Assembly: GCA_922989275.2 (NCBI GenBank)
Contig: OV277866.1
Span: 51,637,246 to 51,701,245 of the forward strand
DNA from: Gari tellinella
Taxonomy: Eukaryota; Mollusca; Bivalvia; Cardiida; Psammobiidae
Length of the DNA stretch: 64,000 nucleotides
Reading direction: 5' to 3'
The translations under genes were made by a program, and so were the position numbers. Positions 35,368 to 45,963 of the stretch are shown piece by piece. The stretch's first letter is position 1, and each line of letters starts with the position of its first letter. Below the pieces are notes generated by a model. It ran no database searches. It was not told the origin of the DNA and saw only the letters and a program-made list of their open reading frames with translations.

Positions 35368-38300
35368 TCCCATTCCTTCATCTACACACTAAATAGAAAA
35401 CAACACGCAAGACAAACATAAAGCAAAGTGAACATAGGAGCCCGCCTTGGTACGGTCAGTAGAAATCAATAATTAATTATAAATTAATTATTAACTACCA
35501 CTGGGGGGTTTAACCTGGGTTTAGGGGCGCCCAACCTCACACTTATCTCCTATATTCACCTATAAAGAACCCCGTAGTGGACGATAAACTGCTCAAAGAT
35601 GACTTTCGCAGTGGTGTGAGCTGTCTGGTTACGGGTGGGAAAGGCCTGCGCATACCTGGTGAAATGGTCTGTCAGAACAAGTATATTCTCATACCCACCA
35701 GCTGACATCTCCAATGTAAGGTAGTCCATACAGACAACTTCCAAAGGCTATGTTGACTGGATAGGAACCAGTCCTGCAGCTCGAATCTCAGACCGCTTCC
35801 GCCGGATACACCTAGGACAATTCCTCACCCTCTTCTCTATAAAATCTTCCATCCCCGGCCAGAAGAATATGGACTTGATGAGAGCCATGGTCCGTTCTCT
35901 GCCTTGGTGTCCAGCATCATCATGAAGACCCATGAACACAATGTCATTGTATACCTCTGGCAAGACTAACTGGGAAACTGTGTTGCCACTGACGGTGCCT
36001 TTTCTGTATGGGAGTCCATCCTTAACCTGCAGGTTTCCCCATTCTCTTAAATGTCTCCGGACATTCTCTGTTTCCAATGCAGTCTGTCTTCTTGTCAGTT
36101 TATGTCCCGCTCTGATGATCTGAATCACTCTAGCAATAGAAGGATCCTTCTGCTGTTCACCATTGCAGTCTATGTTGCTGAATGGAGTATCCTGTGACTG
36201 TTTCTACTGTTCAGCTTCCTGGGATAAGGCAAGGCATTCAATAGCAGGGTTATCCTGGCAAGTGGCTGTTTGAGACTGCAACAAGGCTTTCAAGATATCC
36301 GGGTAAAGGATATGCTCTTCAGTCTCTGAGGGGTGTTTAGGAAGGCGTGAAAGTCTATCCGCGTCAATGTTCTGTACACCTGAACGATAATGTATCGTGA
36401 AGTTGTATGTGGCAAGTGCAGCTAACCAGCGGTGAGACAGTGCATCAAGTGTGGCAGTGCTGAATGCATAGGTCAGTGGATTGTTGTCTGTCCTGACCTT
36501 GAAGGTCTTTCCTCCATACAAGTAGTCATGGAACTTATCCACCACTGCCCACTTCAAGGCTAAAAACCTAAGTTATGCGCTGGGTAGTTCCTCTCGTTCT
36601 GCCTTAAACCTCTGCTTGCATACGCAATCACTCTCTCTGAGCCATTACTCTTTTGGTAGAGTACAGCACCCAATCCTGAAGAACTTGCGTCAACATGCAG
36701 GATAAATGGCTTCTGGTAATCTGAATATGCAAGTACAGGAGGAGATGTAAGGAGAGCAATCAGACTGTCAAATGCCTTCTGCTGGCTTTCTGTCCAAACC
36801 CATGGTGCTGCCTTCTTCTTGGTGTCTCCCTTCTTATTTGTCGGATGGCCAACAAGCAGATCGTTCAATGGTTTCGCAATTTGTGCAAACCCAGGAACGA
36901 ATCGCCTGTAGTAGCTGGCAAACCCTAGAAAGCTCCGTAGCTCCTTAATAGTTGAGGGAACAGGCCAAGACTTCAGTGCTTCAACCTTAGCTGGGTCGGT
37001 TTCTATACCCTTAGCACTCACCATATGTCCAAGGTACTGTACTTTGGTGCAGAAAAACTCGCATTTGGAAACCTTTAGCTTGAGATCACATTTCTCCATG
37101 CGCTCGAAGACGGCTTTTAACCTTCGGAAGTGTTCGTCCATCGTTTTGGAGAAAATGATCACATCATCTAGGTAGATCAGACACTCTTTCAGATGTAGCT
37201 CTCCCATACAACGCTCCATTAGACGCTGGAAACTAGCTGGCGCGTTGGTGAGCCCAAAAGCCATACGATTGCACTCGTAGATTCCAAGGGGGGGTCCCTG
37301 AAAAGGCTGTCTTGTGCTTGTCCAACTCCTTCATCGCCACCTGCCAGTATCCTGATCTGAGGTCCAACTTTGAGAAATACTTGGATCCTACCAAAGTGTC
37401 AAGGGTTTCCTCTATTCGTGGCAAAGCGTAGGCGTCCTTGACTGTCCTGTTGTTGAGCTTTCTAAAATCAATGCAGAATCTCAAACTTGAATCACGTTTC
37501 CGCACAAGTACAACATTGGATGAGAAGGGGCTATGTGACTCCCGTATGGCAAGGAACTTGGAAGTCCTATCACGCTCTTTCGGGGACAAGGTGTCTGAAG
37601 GAATGGCAATCCCTAACTCCGCCAATGACTTATCAGCATTTCTGGGTACAGCTGCTTCCTTTTCAAATGGGTCCACTTTCCTAATCACATCTACTCCATG
37701 AAGGTCACACAAGAGGCTCATTGGAAGAATAGAGATGGGTCGTGCAGACAAATTGCAGATTCGAACTGGAACCTTGGAAAAGCTTCTGTTTGAAGAGACT
37801 TGAACAAGTCGATGGCAGAGACTAAACTGGTGTACTCTGTCGTTAGGTTCAGTCACAGCCTGCACCATATCGCCATGTTCTCTGACTTTACCCGTTATGG
37901 TCCTTGTCTCAAAGGGTGGACTCTTGAATGGCTTCCGGTTGTTTGCTCTAACTGGTATACATGCAGACTGTGCAGCTAAAAGTACTCCAAAAACAGATTT
38001 CCAAGCACCAGGAGCTTCATCGGCTTTGTCCATGAGACGAAGATGATTCAGTACGTTGGTACCAATTATGGACATGACTGACTGGGAATGAGTTCCATCT
38101 GGTACAACAAGCACTGGAGCACAGACTGGAGGCATATCAGTAGTAGGGATGGCAATGTTCATCACTGCATAGCCAAGGTATGGTACTTTGGCACCGGTCG
38201 CTCCTTTGATCTCTAAACTAAAGTCTTTCAAACTTTCCAGTGTAGGTCTTGGATCCATGTTCATGAAGAAGGACTGGGTAACTGTTGTTATCATGGATCC

Positions 38301-38437
38301 CGAGTCGATCAAACACTTGCATTGATGGTTATTCAGCATGACATCTACATGGTTCGCTAGTCCAACTAAAGGAACAAGAACAGGCTCCTCTTCTACTAGA
38401 CTTCCTAATGACCCTTCTTCTGAGGAAGTCCTTTCTC
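34384..38437 (-). pseudogene. Broken pol gene of the gypsy element (PR-RT-RH-IN)
   Basis: Protease: CLIDSGSMITTV active site and IIGTNVL flap (38340-37900). RT: CIDFRKLNNRT, KLDLRSGYWQV and YLDD (in CLIYLDDVIIF, about 37155). RNase H: HVDASSSGLGAVLY and TDNNPLTY. Integrase: HHCC zinc finger (HDDAGHQG..CPRC, about 35900-35800), then D of CMDYL, D of HSDQGRNFE and E of GMTERFNQ. Lesions: an extra base in a 7-C run (37288-37294), a frame break near 36568, TAG at 36204-36206 and 35748-35750, an insertion (about 35240-35572), and frame breaks around 34800-34895. The final part 34797-34384 is the integrase C-terminal domain. Non-functional. Confidence 0.88.
35240..35572. repeat. ~330-bp insertion in integrase core with (AC)n microsatellite
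   Basis: The integrase frame leaves at HYG (about 35572) and resumes at PSRLHSDQG (about 35245). Between lies foreign sequence including an (AC)n run at 35316-35368 and an AT-rich TTAATTATAAATTAATTA stretch near 35470. It separates the first and second catalytic aspartates. No clear target duplication. Confidence 0.7.
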
Positions 38438-38444
38438 GTTTAAA
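38399..38444 (-). promoter_or_regulatory. -1 ribosomal frameshift signal at the gag-pol junction
   Basis: On the - strand the heptamer T TTA AAC (38444-38438) lies in the gag frame (CCT TTA AAC). It is followed by a 7-nt spacer and a perfect 8-bp stem GACTTCCT (38430-38423) / AGGAAGTC (38406-38399) around a 16-nt loop. Slipping one base back at the heptamer enters exactly the frame that leads into the protease (DSG) without a stop, while gag itself ends 31 nt later at TAG (38407-38405). This matches known -1 signals of retroelements; activity is untested. Confidence 0.75.
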
Positions 38445-39544
38445 GGTTTCTTTGCAGTTTCCTTCTTCTGCTCCTGTCCACCTTCATTATTCCCTTGCTT
38501 CTGTCCAATGTCCTTCTTACCCGCCTTAAGCTCTTTTATCTCTTTCTCCATCCGATCCATTCTGCCACCCAATCCTTTGAGTTGACCGTTCACACCCTCT
38601 AACTGCTTAAGTAGTTTGGACTCTACATAGGTCATGTTCGCACTGGCAGGCTCAGTCACTGCTGGGGGTCCCTCCAACTCCAATTCTATCTTTCTGATCT
38701 CTTTCCCGAGCAGGGTGAAACTATGGATGTTCTCGAACTTGTAGCGAGCTGCATTCCTTAGTTCTCTTTCTCTCAGTCCAGACCATAAGCGGTTCCTCAG
38801 CATCTCATTCTTGGCATCTGGGGAAAGGTGAACATTTGAATTGCTCAGCAGATGCTCCAGTCTTATACTGAAATCAGCAACACTCTCCAGTGGCTCCTGT
38901 CTGGCTGCATAAAACTTCTCTTTCAGTGTCTCGCTTGAAGCAACATTTCCAAAAATGGCTTCCAACTCCACCAAGATGTCTGAAGCTGAAGCACTTTCAC
39001 CTAGGTACAAAAGAGTTGGCCGTGCTTTCCCTTTAAGGCTTTTCGTGATAGCTTCCAGAAGTATATGCTCCGGGTAGACGCAACTCCTCATTAAGCTCTT
39101 CAGGTCAACTCTCCAAACTTCAAACTCTTGTCCTCCCTTGTGCTCTTCTCCTGAGAAAACTGGCAATGTAGGTATACGAGCTGTAGGCGCAGGGAATCTG
39201 TATAAGTCACTACTCCTATATGATGTTGAATGAAAAGTCCTAACAGGAGGAAAAGGTGGTGCACTTGGTAGCTTAAACTCTGGAGGTTGGGGTTTAGGTG
39301 CCTTATTATACCCACCTGGAGGAATATGTGGTCCACTCGATGGCTTATACTCTGGTAGCTGGGGTTTAGGTGCTGTACTATACTCACCTGCAGGAAGATG
39401 CGGTCTAGGCGGCACATCTTCAGCTTGCTGTGTGGTTAAAGGGGTAACATTATATTTACCTGATTGTCGCAGCTGGTCTGCAAAATACTCAAATGCCTGA
39501 CTCTGAATAGGGCTTAAATCTACTGTAAAGTCTTGTAAAGACAT
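38405..39544 (-). CDS. gag: Gag polyprotein of the gypsy element (intact ORF)
   Basis: 379 residues with no break. Residues about 45-105 are proline-rich with repeated APKPQ.PE units. About 120-290 is a Gag capsid-like region (PVFSGEE..EFEVWRVDLKSLM, DFSIRLEHLL, LRNRLWSGLRERELRN), similar in plan to gypsy Gag and PNMA-type proteins. About 300-345 is a predicted coiled coil (LLKQLEGVNGQLKGLGGRMD), and the tail is Lys/Gln-rich. There is no CCHC zinc knuckle, so RNA binding may rest on the basic tail. The ATG at 39544 follows the non-coding leader. Pol is reached by -1 frameshifting near the end. Confidence 0.85.
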   Translation of the reverse strand: MSLQDFTVDLSPIQSQAFEYFADQLRQSGKYNVTPLTTQQAEDVPPRPHLPAGEYSTAPKPQLPEYKPSSGPHIPPGGYNKAPKPQPPEFKLPSAPPFPPVRTFHSTSYRSSDLYRFPAPTARIPTLPVFSGEEHKGGQEFEVWRVDLKSLMRSCVYPEHILLEAITKSLKGKARPTLLYLGESASASDILVELEAIFGNVASSETLKEKFYAARQEPLESVADFSIRLEHLLSNSNVHLSPDAKNEMLRNRLWSGLRERELRNAARYKFENIHSFTLLGKEIRKIELELEGPPAVTEPASANMTYVESKLLKQLEGVNGQLKGLGGRMDRMEKEIKELKAGKKDIGQKQGNNEGGQEQKKETAKKPLNEKGLPQKKGH

Positions 39545-41717
39545 ATTGCCTATCTAAGTAATAACACTATTATACTAGCCAGTTCCCCTCTGAGTATGAT
39601 GCTTAATAAGCAGATACAAAAAGAAAAGCAACGTTCTTTATGAAATTGCTGGTGCTACACGATGCGATAAGTAAGAAGTAAAGTATCACAGATAAGTAAC
39701 TAGTGCTCTAGCAATTATCTGTCATACACATCAAAGCTAGGAAATTCTGAAAATCTCCAGCTCCATGTAACTGTACACAAAGTTATGTCAACTGATGTAT
39801 CAAAAGTTAATAAATCACCAATTCAGAGTTCAAAGTCACTTGCAATACGTTATTCTCTCAATAAACTTTCTCAGTAAACAATAACATCCAACTAGATTCA
39901 AACAACTTTCAGTTAAGACTCCAAAATGTTTGCTACAATTCAATCTCACACTGCTTTCATAAGATCACAATTCAATAAACTTGAATCAATAACTGAACAA
40001 AATATGAGTTTGAACACAAAGTCTTTCTGTATGATTCTAGACAGACAGACAGACAAACAGATACTCCAATGATCTCAAAAGACAATACAACTGCCTCATA
40101 AGCAATCAACTTTGACAATTAAGTATATCAAGTTATCATGTACAAGTTATCTGAGCTGAAAGCAACACTTTTCAACCTGTAAACAAAAACTTCCCCTCTC
40201 CAACCTGAACAATTACAGATAATCTTTAAGACCAAGCTAATTTCACTCCACTGAAAATGGTTCCAATACAATGAAAGATACAGTGTACCCTGTTATAATA
40301 ACAGTTCACGCTTTTTTTTTTTTTAACTTTACTTTAAAGCTTAATTAAAGTAAAGCAATATCAGAAAGTAAAGTAACAGAACATAATTAAACGGTACAAT
40401 ACAGGATGATAGAACATAAGTAAACATGTACGATACAGGGTGATAGAACAGAAGTAAACGTGTACGATACAGGATGATAGAACAGAAGTAAACGTGTACG
40501 ATACAGGATGATAGAACAGAAGCAAACGTGTACGATACAGGATGATAGAACAGAAGTAAACGTGTACGATACAGGATGATAGAACAGAAGTAAACGTGTA
40601 CGATACAGGATGATAGAACAGAAGTAAACATGTACGATACAGGATGATAGAACAGAAGCAAACGTGTACGATACGGGACAAAACAGGATGAAAAAACAGA
40701 CAAAACAGTACGCAACAGGATTATTATAAGACGTACAACTTTACACAGGTGGAAACTATTTATACCCTAAATGACAGGTCTACTCTACTATTCTGAATAG
40801 GATAATCAGGAATGATCAATGAAAATGGAATGTTAGTAATGGTTAATTGTTAATGCTCACCAAAACCAATGCAAACTGTGAAACTGATAGGTGTCAGGTG
40901 CTCAAAGTGCTGGGGTTCACACACATAGTCCATTCCACACACACACCAACATAATACATGATCTATCTGATGCCAAACAATCTGCAAACTAAGGTCACAA
41001 TGTTTAAAATCAGGTAAATCTAAACAAAATATACATATCAAAAATACATTCATAAACCTCTAAATGTTCTTTTCAATAAATATTTGTCACTCAGGTAAAT
41101 CAATGAAATTATTCAAGTCAAAGTCTGATGATGATATAAACACCACTTATTAGTATGTTCTATTTAGGCATCACCTTGATCAATCAATCCTTCAGTCAAT
41201 CACTGGAAAACAACAGTGTTTACAAAGCACACAAAATTGTCTAGCCTAGTCTCTATTAATAGTCACTATGTATGCTGGAAGTAACGCACAGGTGTTCACG
41301 CGTTATAATCTTGCAGTGAAGAATATTAATTAATTAAATGATGGAATTCAGTTCTAGCGGAATCTGGACATGTTGTCAAATATGTAAACACATGGTACAG
41401 TAGCTCTTCAGCCAAACACTAACCAGTCTGTCAACAGTTGAGTTTCTGGTAATTACTTAACAGAATGGCGTGCATAATAATCACGGTATGATTACGTGGC
41501 ATAAACAATGATATGCAACACTAGTTACCACTTTAGAATAGATGTAAAAGTTATCCTCCTCGACGAAACAACAAACCCGCAGACATTGGAAATCCTCTGT
41601 GACGTCATTAAAGCTGTCCCCATAAATAACCAAACGCACGTGGGCTTCCCTGCACTTTTACCGTAGGTTAAACAGAGCAACGTAACATGGAGGCTTCGTT
41701 CGTCCCAATGACCATCG
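39545..41717 (-). other. Long leader of the gypsy element
   Basis: About 2.2 kb between primer site and gag without a coding frame of note. It contains the 34-bp minisatellite at 40394-40676 and an A-run at about 40312-40324 (T-run on +). Such a long leader may include sequence gained later; I see no TIR-bounded insertion in it. Confidence 0.55.
40394..40676 (-). repeat. 34-bp minisatellite, about 8 units
   Basis: Units on + read GTACGATACAGGATGATAGA followed by ACAGAAGTAAACGT, repeated head-to-tail with a few substitutions (AAGCAAAC, AAGTAAACAT). Since 34 is not a multiple of 3, all frames stay open for long stretches and yield repetitive pseudo-proteins that are not genes. Confidence 0.9.
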
Positions 41718-41739
41718 CCCAAATTCACACTGGCCACCA
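41718..41739 (-). promoter_or_regulatory. Putative primer-binding site of the gypsy element
   Basis: Three bases after the LTR end (..CCCGGCGACA) the - strand reads TGGTGGCCAGTGTGAATTTG. TGG at this place is complementary to a tRNA 3' CCA. The matching tRNA was not identified; it is not the common Lys type. Confidence 0.55.
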
Positions 41740-41742
41740 AAA

Positions 41743-42446
41743 TGTCGCCGGGCAAAGATACATAGCTCTGTCTCTGTCCGGGGTTCGACTAAATGGGGTC
41801 TGGCACAAAAGGGACCTTTGTAGCGCCTGAAAATAATTTGCGGCGCATACAATTCAAACTCAAGACGTACGTGAGTAACGATCTGTGTAATTCAAAGTGC
41901 CAATTAATACATAGAAAATACAGAAATATTATGAAAATGCGACGAACATACATGAATAGATGAATGAAATAATAGCTCTTATCAATATGTTAAAGCAATA
42001 AAACAGTCACTTTACCTGAAAATAATTTGCGGCGCATACAATTCAAACTTAAGACGTACGTGAGTAACGATCTGTGTAATTCAAAGTGCGCATGTGCAAG
42101 TTGGTGTGGCTATTTTATACTAAAAGGTTAAGGGTTAGTTGAACTTGAAAGTAAATGATTGGTTAGTAAGTATATGACCATGAATCTAGATATACCTATA
42201 TGAGCATGGGCGGATCTACATGACTATGGGGTGAGCTAAATGAATGTGAGCATGGGCGGATCTACATATGAAAATGAAAGGGTCTACATGAAAATGAAGG
42301 ATCTAAACATGAATGTGAAAGATCTACATGAGAATGACGGATCTAAATGAAGATGAAGGATCTACACATGAGTATGATACATATAAAAGACATATAACAT
42401 AGAAACATGAACACTGACAAACCATGGAACGGCTGACCCCGTGACA
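41743..42446 (-). repeat. LTR of the gypsy element (704 bp, the only one found)
   Basis: Begins TGTCACGGGG (42446) and ends CCCGGCGACA (41743), giving imperfect inverted termini. Inside are a direct ~70-bp duplication (41829-41898 and 42019-42088, GAAAATAATTTGCGGCGCAT..) and a degenerate ~20-bp tandem repeat GGATCTACATGA.AATGA at 42187-42375. A matching 3' LTR is not in the window, so the edges rest on the terminal motif and primer site. Confidence 0.65.
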
Positions 42447-43481
42447 TTTAATTTCAACTCAATACAGCTTAGTAAAGTAGAAACTAGAAGGGTGTTTTCG
42501 GAACACATACTTTACCTGCAAGCAACCATCAGTCTAACAAAAGTTTTAGCTAAGAATAAAATGTTTTAGTATATCAGAAGTTATCTGCCATACAGAAAGT
42601 GTAGAAAAGAAGAATAACTCTAATAGTGTTTATGGTAGAGTTATTTACCATGTACAATACACTTCTACTAAGCAAACGTCTTCCATAAATAAAATCTCAT
42701 CTAAAAGGCATCAGTAGTATAGGTGGTATAGGCAGTAAAATAGAAAATATATGAAAGGAGGATAACTCTTAAAACATTGATGCAAAAATTATGAACTTTG
42801 TACAAGCCACTTTCTCTCATCAATCTCTTTCTACGAGAGTCATTCAAAAGTTCTGTAACTTGGTCATTTTCTTGTAATCTACATTTATGATTTCCATTTT
42901 TGATGCATATTCAAAAAATCTATTTCTTATGGATTCAAAGATGTATCATACAAGTCAGTATTCTTACTTTAAACGGTTTGTATAACGTCACGGATAGTCT
43001 TCTAAAGATGACACTTAAACCATGCATGTTTATAGAGTTTAAACTTACTGTTGCGATGCATTGAAGGGACACACACAGTTGTATGCTTTAATGTTTCAAC
43101 ATTAATGCTTGTCTGATATTACTACAGTTTTATTACAAATACCGGAAACTCACGTCGAGAAAGAAAACTGACGACAATTTTAGTAGCCGATGAGGAAAAA
43201 GTTAAGCGTATTTTATTTGACATACCCTACAGATATTGCATTTAAAATCGAAGGTGTGATCAGCAATTACTGAGTAAAACGTCATGGTGATCTCTTATGA
43301 TAGGCCCACAGTTGAGAAGACGTTCTTCGTCCCGTTTAAACGAATTATATCTAAAACGCAATCCACTAAATTACAGAAAATGACAGTTAAATAACAATAC
43401 TTTCGAGCACCAGATCACTCACCGCGTTACTAACTGTCCGTTCGTGTGTGTGTCTATACAGTATGAGGTTACAAAATATAT
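42447..43481. other. Non-coding stretch, nothing recognised
   Basis: AT-rich, no exon, no TIR pair and no known repeat seen. GAATAACTCTAATAG / GGATAACTCTTAA motifs recur near 42610 and 42760. Confidence 0.4.
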
Positions 43482-43722
43482 ACAGTGGAGAAGACGTTAT
43501 GCTTTCCCAATAAACGCGTTTACATTTAAACTACTATTCCCGCTTCTATTTCCAGTGCAAACAGTTTGGAGCCAGGCGTATGACCAAGCTCTTAACTGTT
43601 TGCCACTCGGATTAAAATAAATGATCTCAATTGTCAACAAGTTGTTATTTTCTCCATTTGAATACATTGCGTTTGCATTTCTTTTGCGTTTAAACGGGAA
43701 AAAATAACGTCTTCTCCACAGT
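43482..43722. mobile_element. MITE class F4 (CAGTGGAGAAGACGTTAT ends)
   Basis: Left ACAGTGGAGAAGACGTTAT and right ATAACGTCTTCTCCACAGT form matched inverted ends next to TA. Subterminal CGTTTAAACGGGAAA. The central palindrome (43556-43605) is partly deleted. Confidence 0.8.
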
Positions 43723-43839
43723 AACATCTCCATTTCCCATCCCGATTGATCTTCTTTTGCAAAAGCAGTTTGAATCTAGCGCAGATGTTGAAGTTGCAAT
43801 CCTACCTTAATCAACATACTGTATGAGAGACTTTTTGTG

Positions 43840-44480
43840 CCCCTCCATGAAGTGACTGGGGCATATAATGTTACCCTTTTCCGTTCTTCACTCCTTCTGT
43901 ATATGTCATTCAGTCTTTTTGTCCTTCCGCCATCATTCAGTTTGCGATCATTTCTCTACTATAGATGCACATATTGATATTTCGCTATAAAGATGTATCA
44001 CGGCAATCCGCATGTCAAGTTTGAATTTGCCTCCTACCGAATAAATGCTGACAGAGTCATGCCCCTTGGACATCGAACAATTTGTGGTTTCCGCTCAGCA
44101 TCTCTGTTAGGCTATGTTACAATGTATTTGAAATTGAAATTTGCAATAAAGGTACATAACGAGGATATGCATGTCAAGTTCGAATATGGATTTAGTTGAA
44201 TAATTGTTGGCGGAGTTATGCTCCTTGCATTTAACAAATTTTAATAAAGCATATAGTTTTCTTTCAAAGTCTCTGTCGATCATTGGTATTTTGAACTGAA
44301 ATTCAGGATAAATGAGTATAACATGGGAATACGCAGGCCAAGTACGAAATTGGTTTGGATTGAATAGTTCTTGGCGGAATTATGTTCATTACACTTTCTA
44401 ATTAGTCATGCTTTCTTCCAAATATCTGGGATTATGCATTGATATTTTGAAATGAAGTTCATTGTAAACCATGGGGATAC
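43840..44480 (+). repeat. Interspersed repeat with degenerate ~150-bp tandem units
   Basis: Units with AT.CGCAGGCCAAGT / CATGTCAAGTTTGAAT, GA.AGAGTTATGCTCCTTG and CTCTGT.G..C.TTGATATTT recur three to four times, after TCCTTCTGTATATGTC..TTTTTGTCCTTCCGCC. This resembles repeats widespread in molluscs. Short ORFs here are not genes. Confidence 0.6.
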
Positions 44481-44486
44481 GCAGGC

Positions 44487-44684
44487 CTGCCCCGCGTTCA
44501 TTACCGCGAAATCAACAGAACATCTCGCCAGGGCACGCTTATCTCAATGCGCAAAAGGTGGAGTGACCACGGAGAACGACAAAAGCATGCAATGTTGCAG
44601 GCACGAGAACCTGTGGGTGACCTGAGGTGAGCGGGTCGTTGCGAGCGGGCTGTTGAGTTCGCGGTAATGAACGCAGGGCAGGTT
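44487..44684. mobile_element. Small TIR element sharing ends with the 12-kb zinc-knuckle element
   Basis: Inverted ends CCTGCCCCGCGTTCATTACC (44487) and GGTAATGAACGCAGGGCAGG (44684). Its interior (GTGACCACGGAGAACGACAA..) matches the 3' part of the Gag-like relic at 12699-12832, including the right end. It therefore looks like an internally deleted derivative of that element. Confidence 0.65.
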
Positions 44685-45693
44685 TGAACTTTCGGCGTAG
44701 TTTAGACAGAGTTACAGTTAGAAACTTTCTTTTAATTTATGAGTTTAAATCAATATTTCAATCATGCATTTACATTTTTCATTTGCACCTTGCATAAACA
44801 ATGTAGCTACATAATGACAAGCGCACGTGAAGCTTGATTTTGGGTTTCGATTGAATTATATTTTGACAGAGTATTTATTAGGTCCTATAGACATAGAAAA
44901 ATTCAAATATATCACATGTTTTGCTCATTATCTCACATACACATCTTGTAGTGCAGATCGACATTTATATTTTGTTGCCAGCGGGGTTATTCGCCTAGAC
45001 ACATTTAGTTGTGCATTAAATTGATTAGCCGAGTAACACTAACTTGTTTTTGCAAAAAGCGGTAATAAATCTAGATATTTTTGAAAGTATATACATGTGT
45101 GTACGAGAGGTACATCACTTACAATTTGATATAATTTTTCTACCAAGCGAAACATATACACATTCGAATGAGTTTTGATTTATTACAGATATAATTCATA
45201 AAATGTGTGTTCACCGAAGTACATTAGGTAGGTGAAGTGTGACGGCTAGTTTTACAATATTCAAACTGTCGATTATTATAGTTGTATTCATAGGTGAAAA
45301 ATGAAATCAGAGCTTTGGTTTAGATGACGTTATATAATCATTATAGTGCATTGTCACTTTTATGTCTCTGTCAAACTATACTTTCTTATTACTTAACAGC
45401 ATTGTTTCTTTGAGACAACCTTGATGAGTAGTCATAGAGTAGGGTTTGGTGAATAAGGAGTTTAGTACATTTATTTAAAACCACTGATTTACCAAGGACT
45501 ATAGCAATTGTCATTATAATTGCACATGGATATAGCCTCGTGTCTGTGAACAAGTATAAACTTGGTAGTGAAACGAAAAGTAGTGGATGCTTATAAGGTG
45601 ATACAGGAACTACATCACTTGCTTACGGTTTTTTGGATATATGAAACAGTGTAGACCCCGGGCAAGTGCATTTCATACCATGCCCAGCGCTAA

Positions 45694-45814
45694 TAAGCGT
45701 TTAAGTTGAGTCTGAGTTCGTTCTCAAGCATTTGATTGGTCAGATTTGAGCCTAGGATCAAATCCGACCAATCAAATGCTTGAGAACTATTCAATACTCA
45801 ACTCAAACGCTTTA
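45694..45814. repeat. Palindrome, 121 bp (copy of 14350-14470)
   Basis: Same TAAGCGTTTAAGTTGAGT arms. About 150 bp upstream of the B2 start codon. Confidence 0.7.
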
Positions 45815-45963
45815 TTAGCATGGGCCCTGCATTAGTTTGCAAGGTATGCGTCTTTGTGTAGCTAGGTGTAATGTAAAATTACTTTGTACAGTGGCTTTAA
45901 TTTAGAACCTAATCAGACGTCTATTGATCTATGTTGCTTGCAACGCGGAGGAGACAAGTCAAA

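Larger units (their letters stand above)
34384..42446 (-). mobile_element. Degenerate Ty3/gypsy LTR retrotransposon
   Basis: Order on the - strand: LTR (42446-41743), primer site, long leader with minisatellite, gag (39544-38405), -1 frameshift signal, pol with protease, RT, RNase H and integrase (to 34384). The PR-RT-RH-IN order defines Ty3/gypsy (Metaviridae). No env-like ORF and no second LTR were found downstream; the 3' end merges into an inverted duplication (33921-34262). Pol carries frameshifts, two TAG codons and an insertion, so the copy cannot move by itself. Confidence 0.9.

Noticed and set aside
40394..40676. CRISPR-like array of short repeats
   Set aside because: Units are contiguous without unique spacers and the DNA is from an animal; it is a minisatellite.
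40341..40715. Long repetitive ORFs on the - strand over the 34-bp minisatellite
   Set aside because: A 34-bp unit keeps several frames open and gives a repeating peptide; no known protein, and it lies in the retrotransposon leader.
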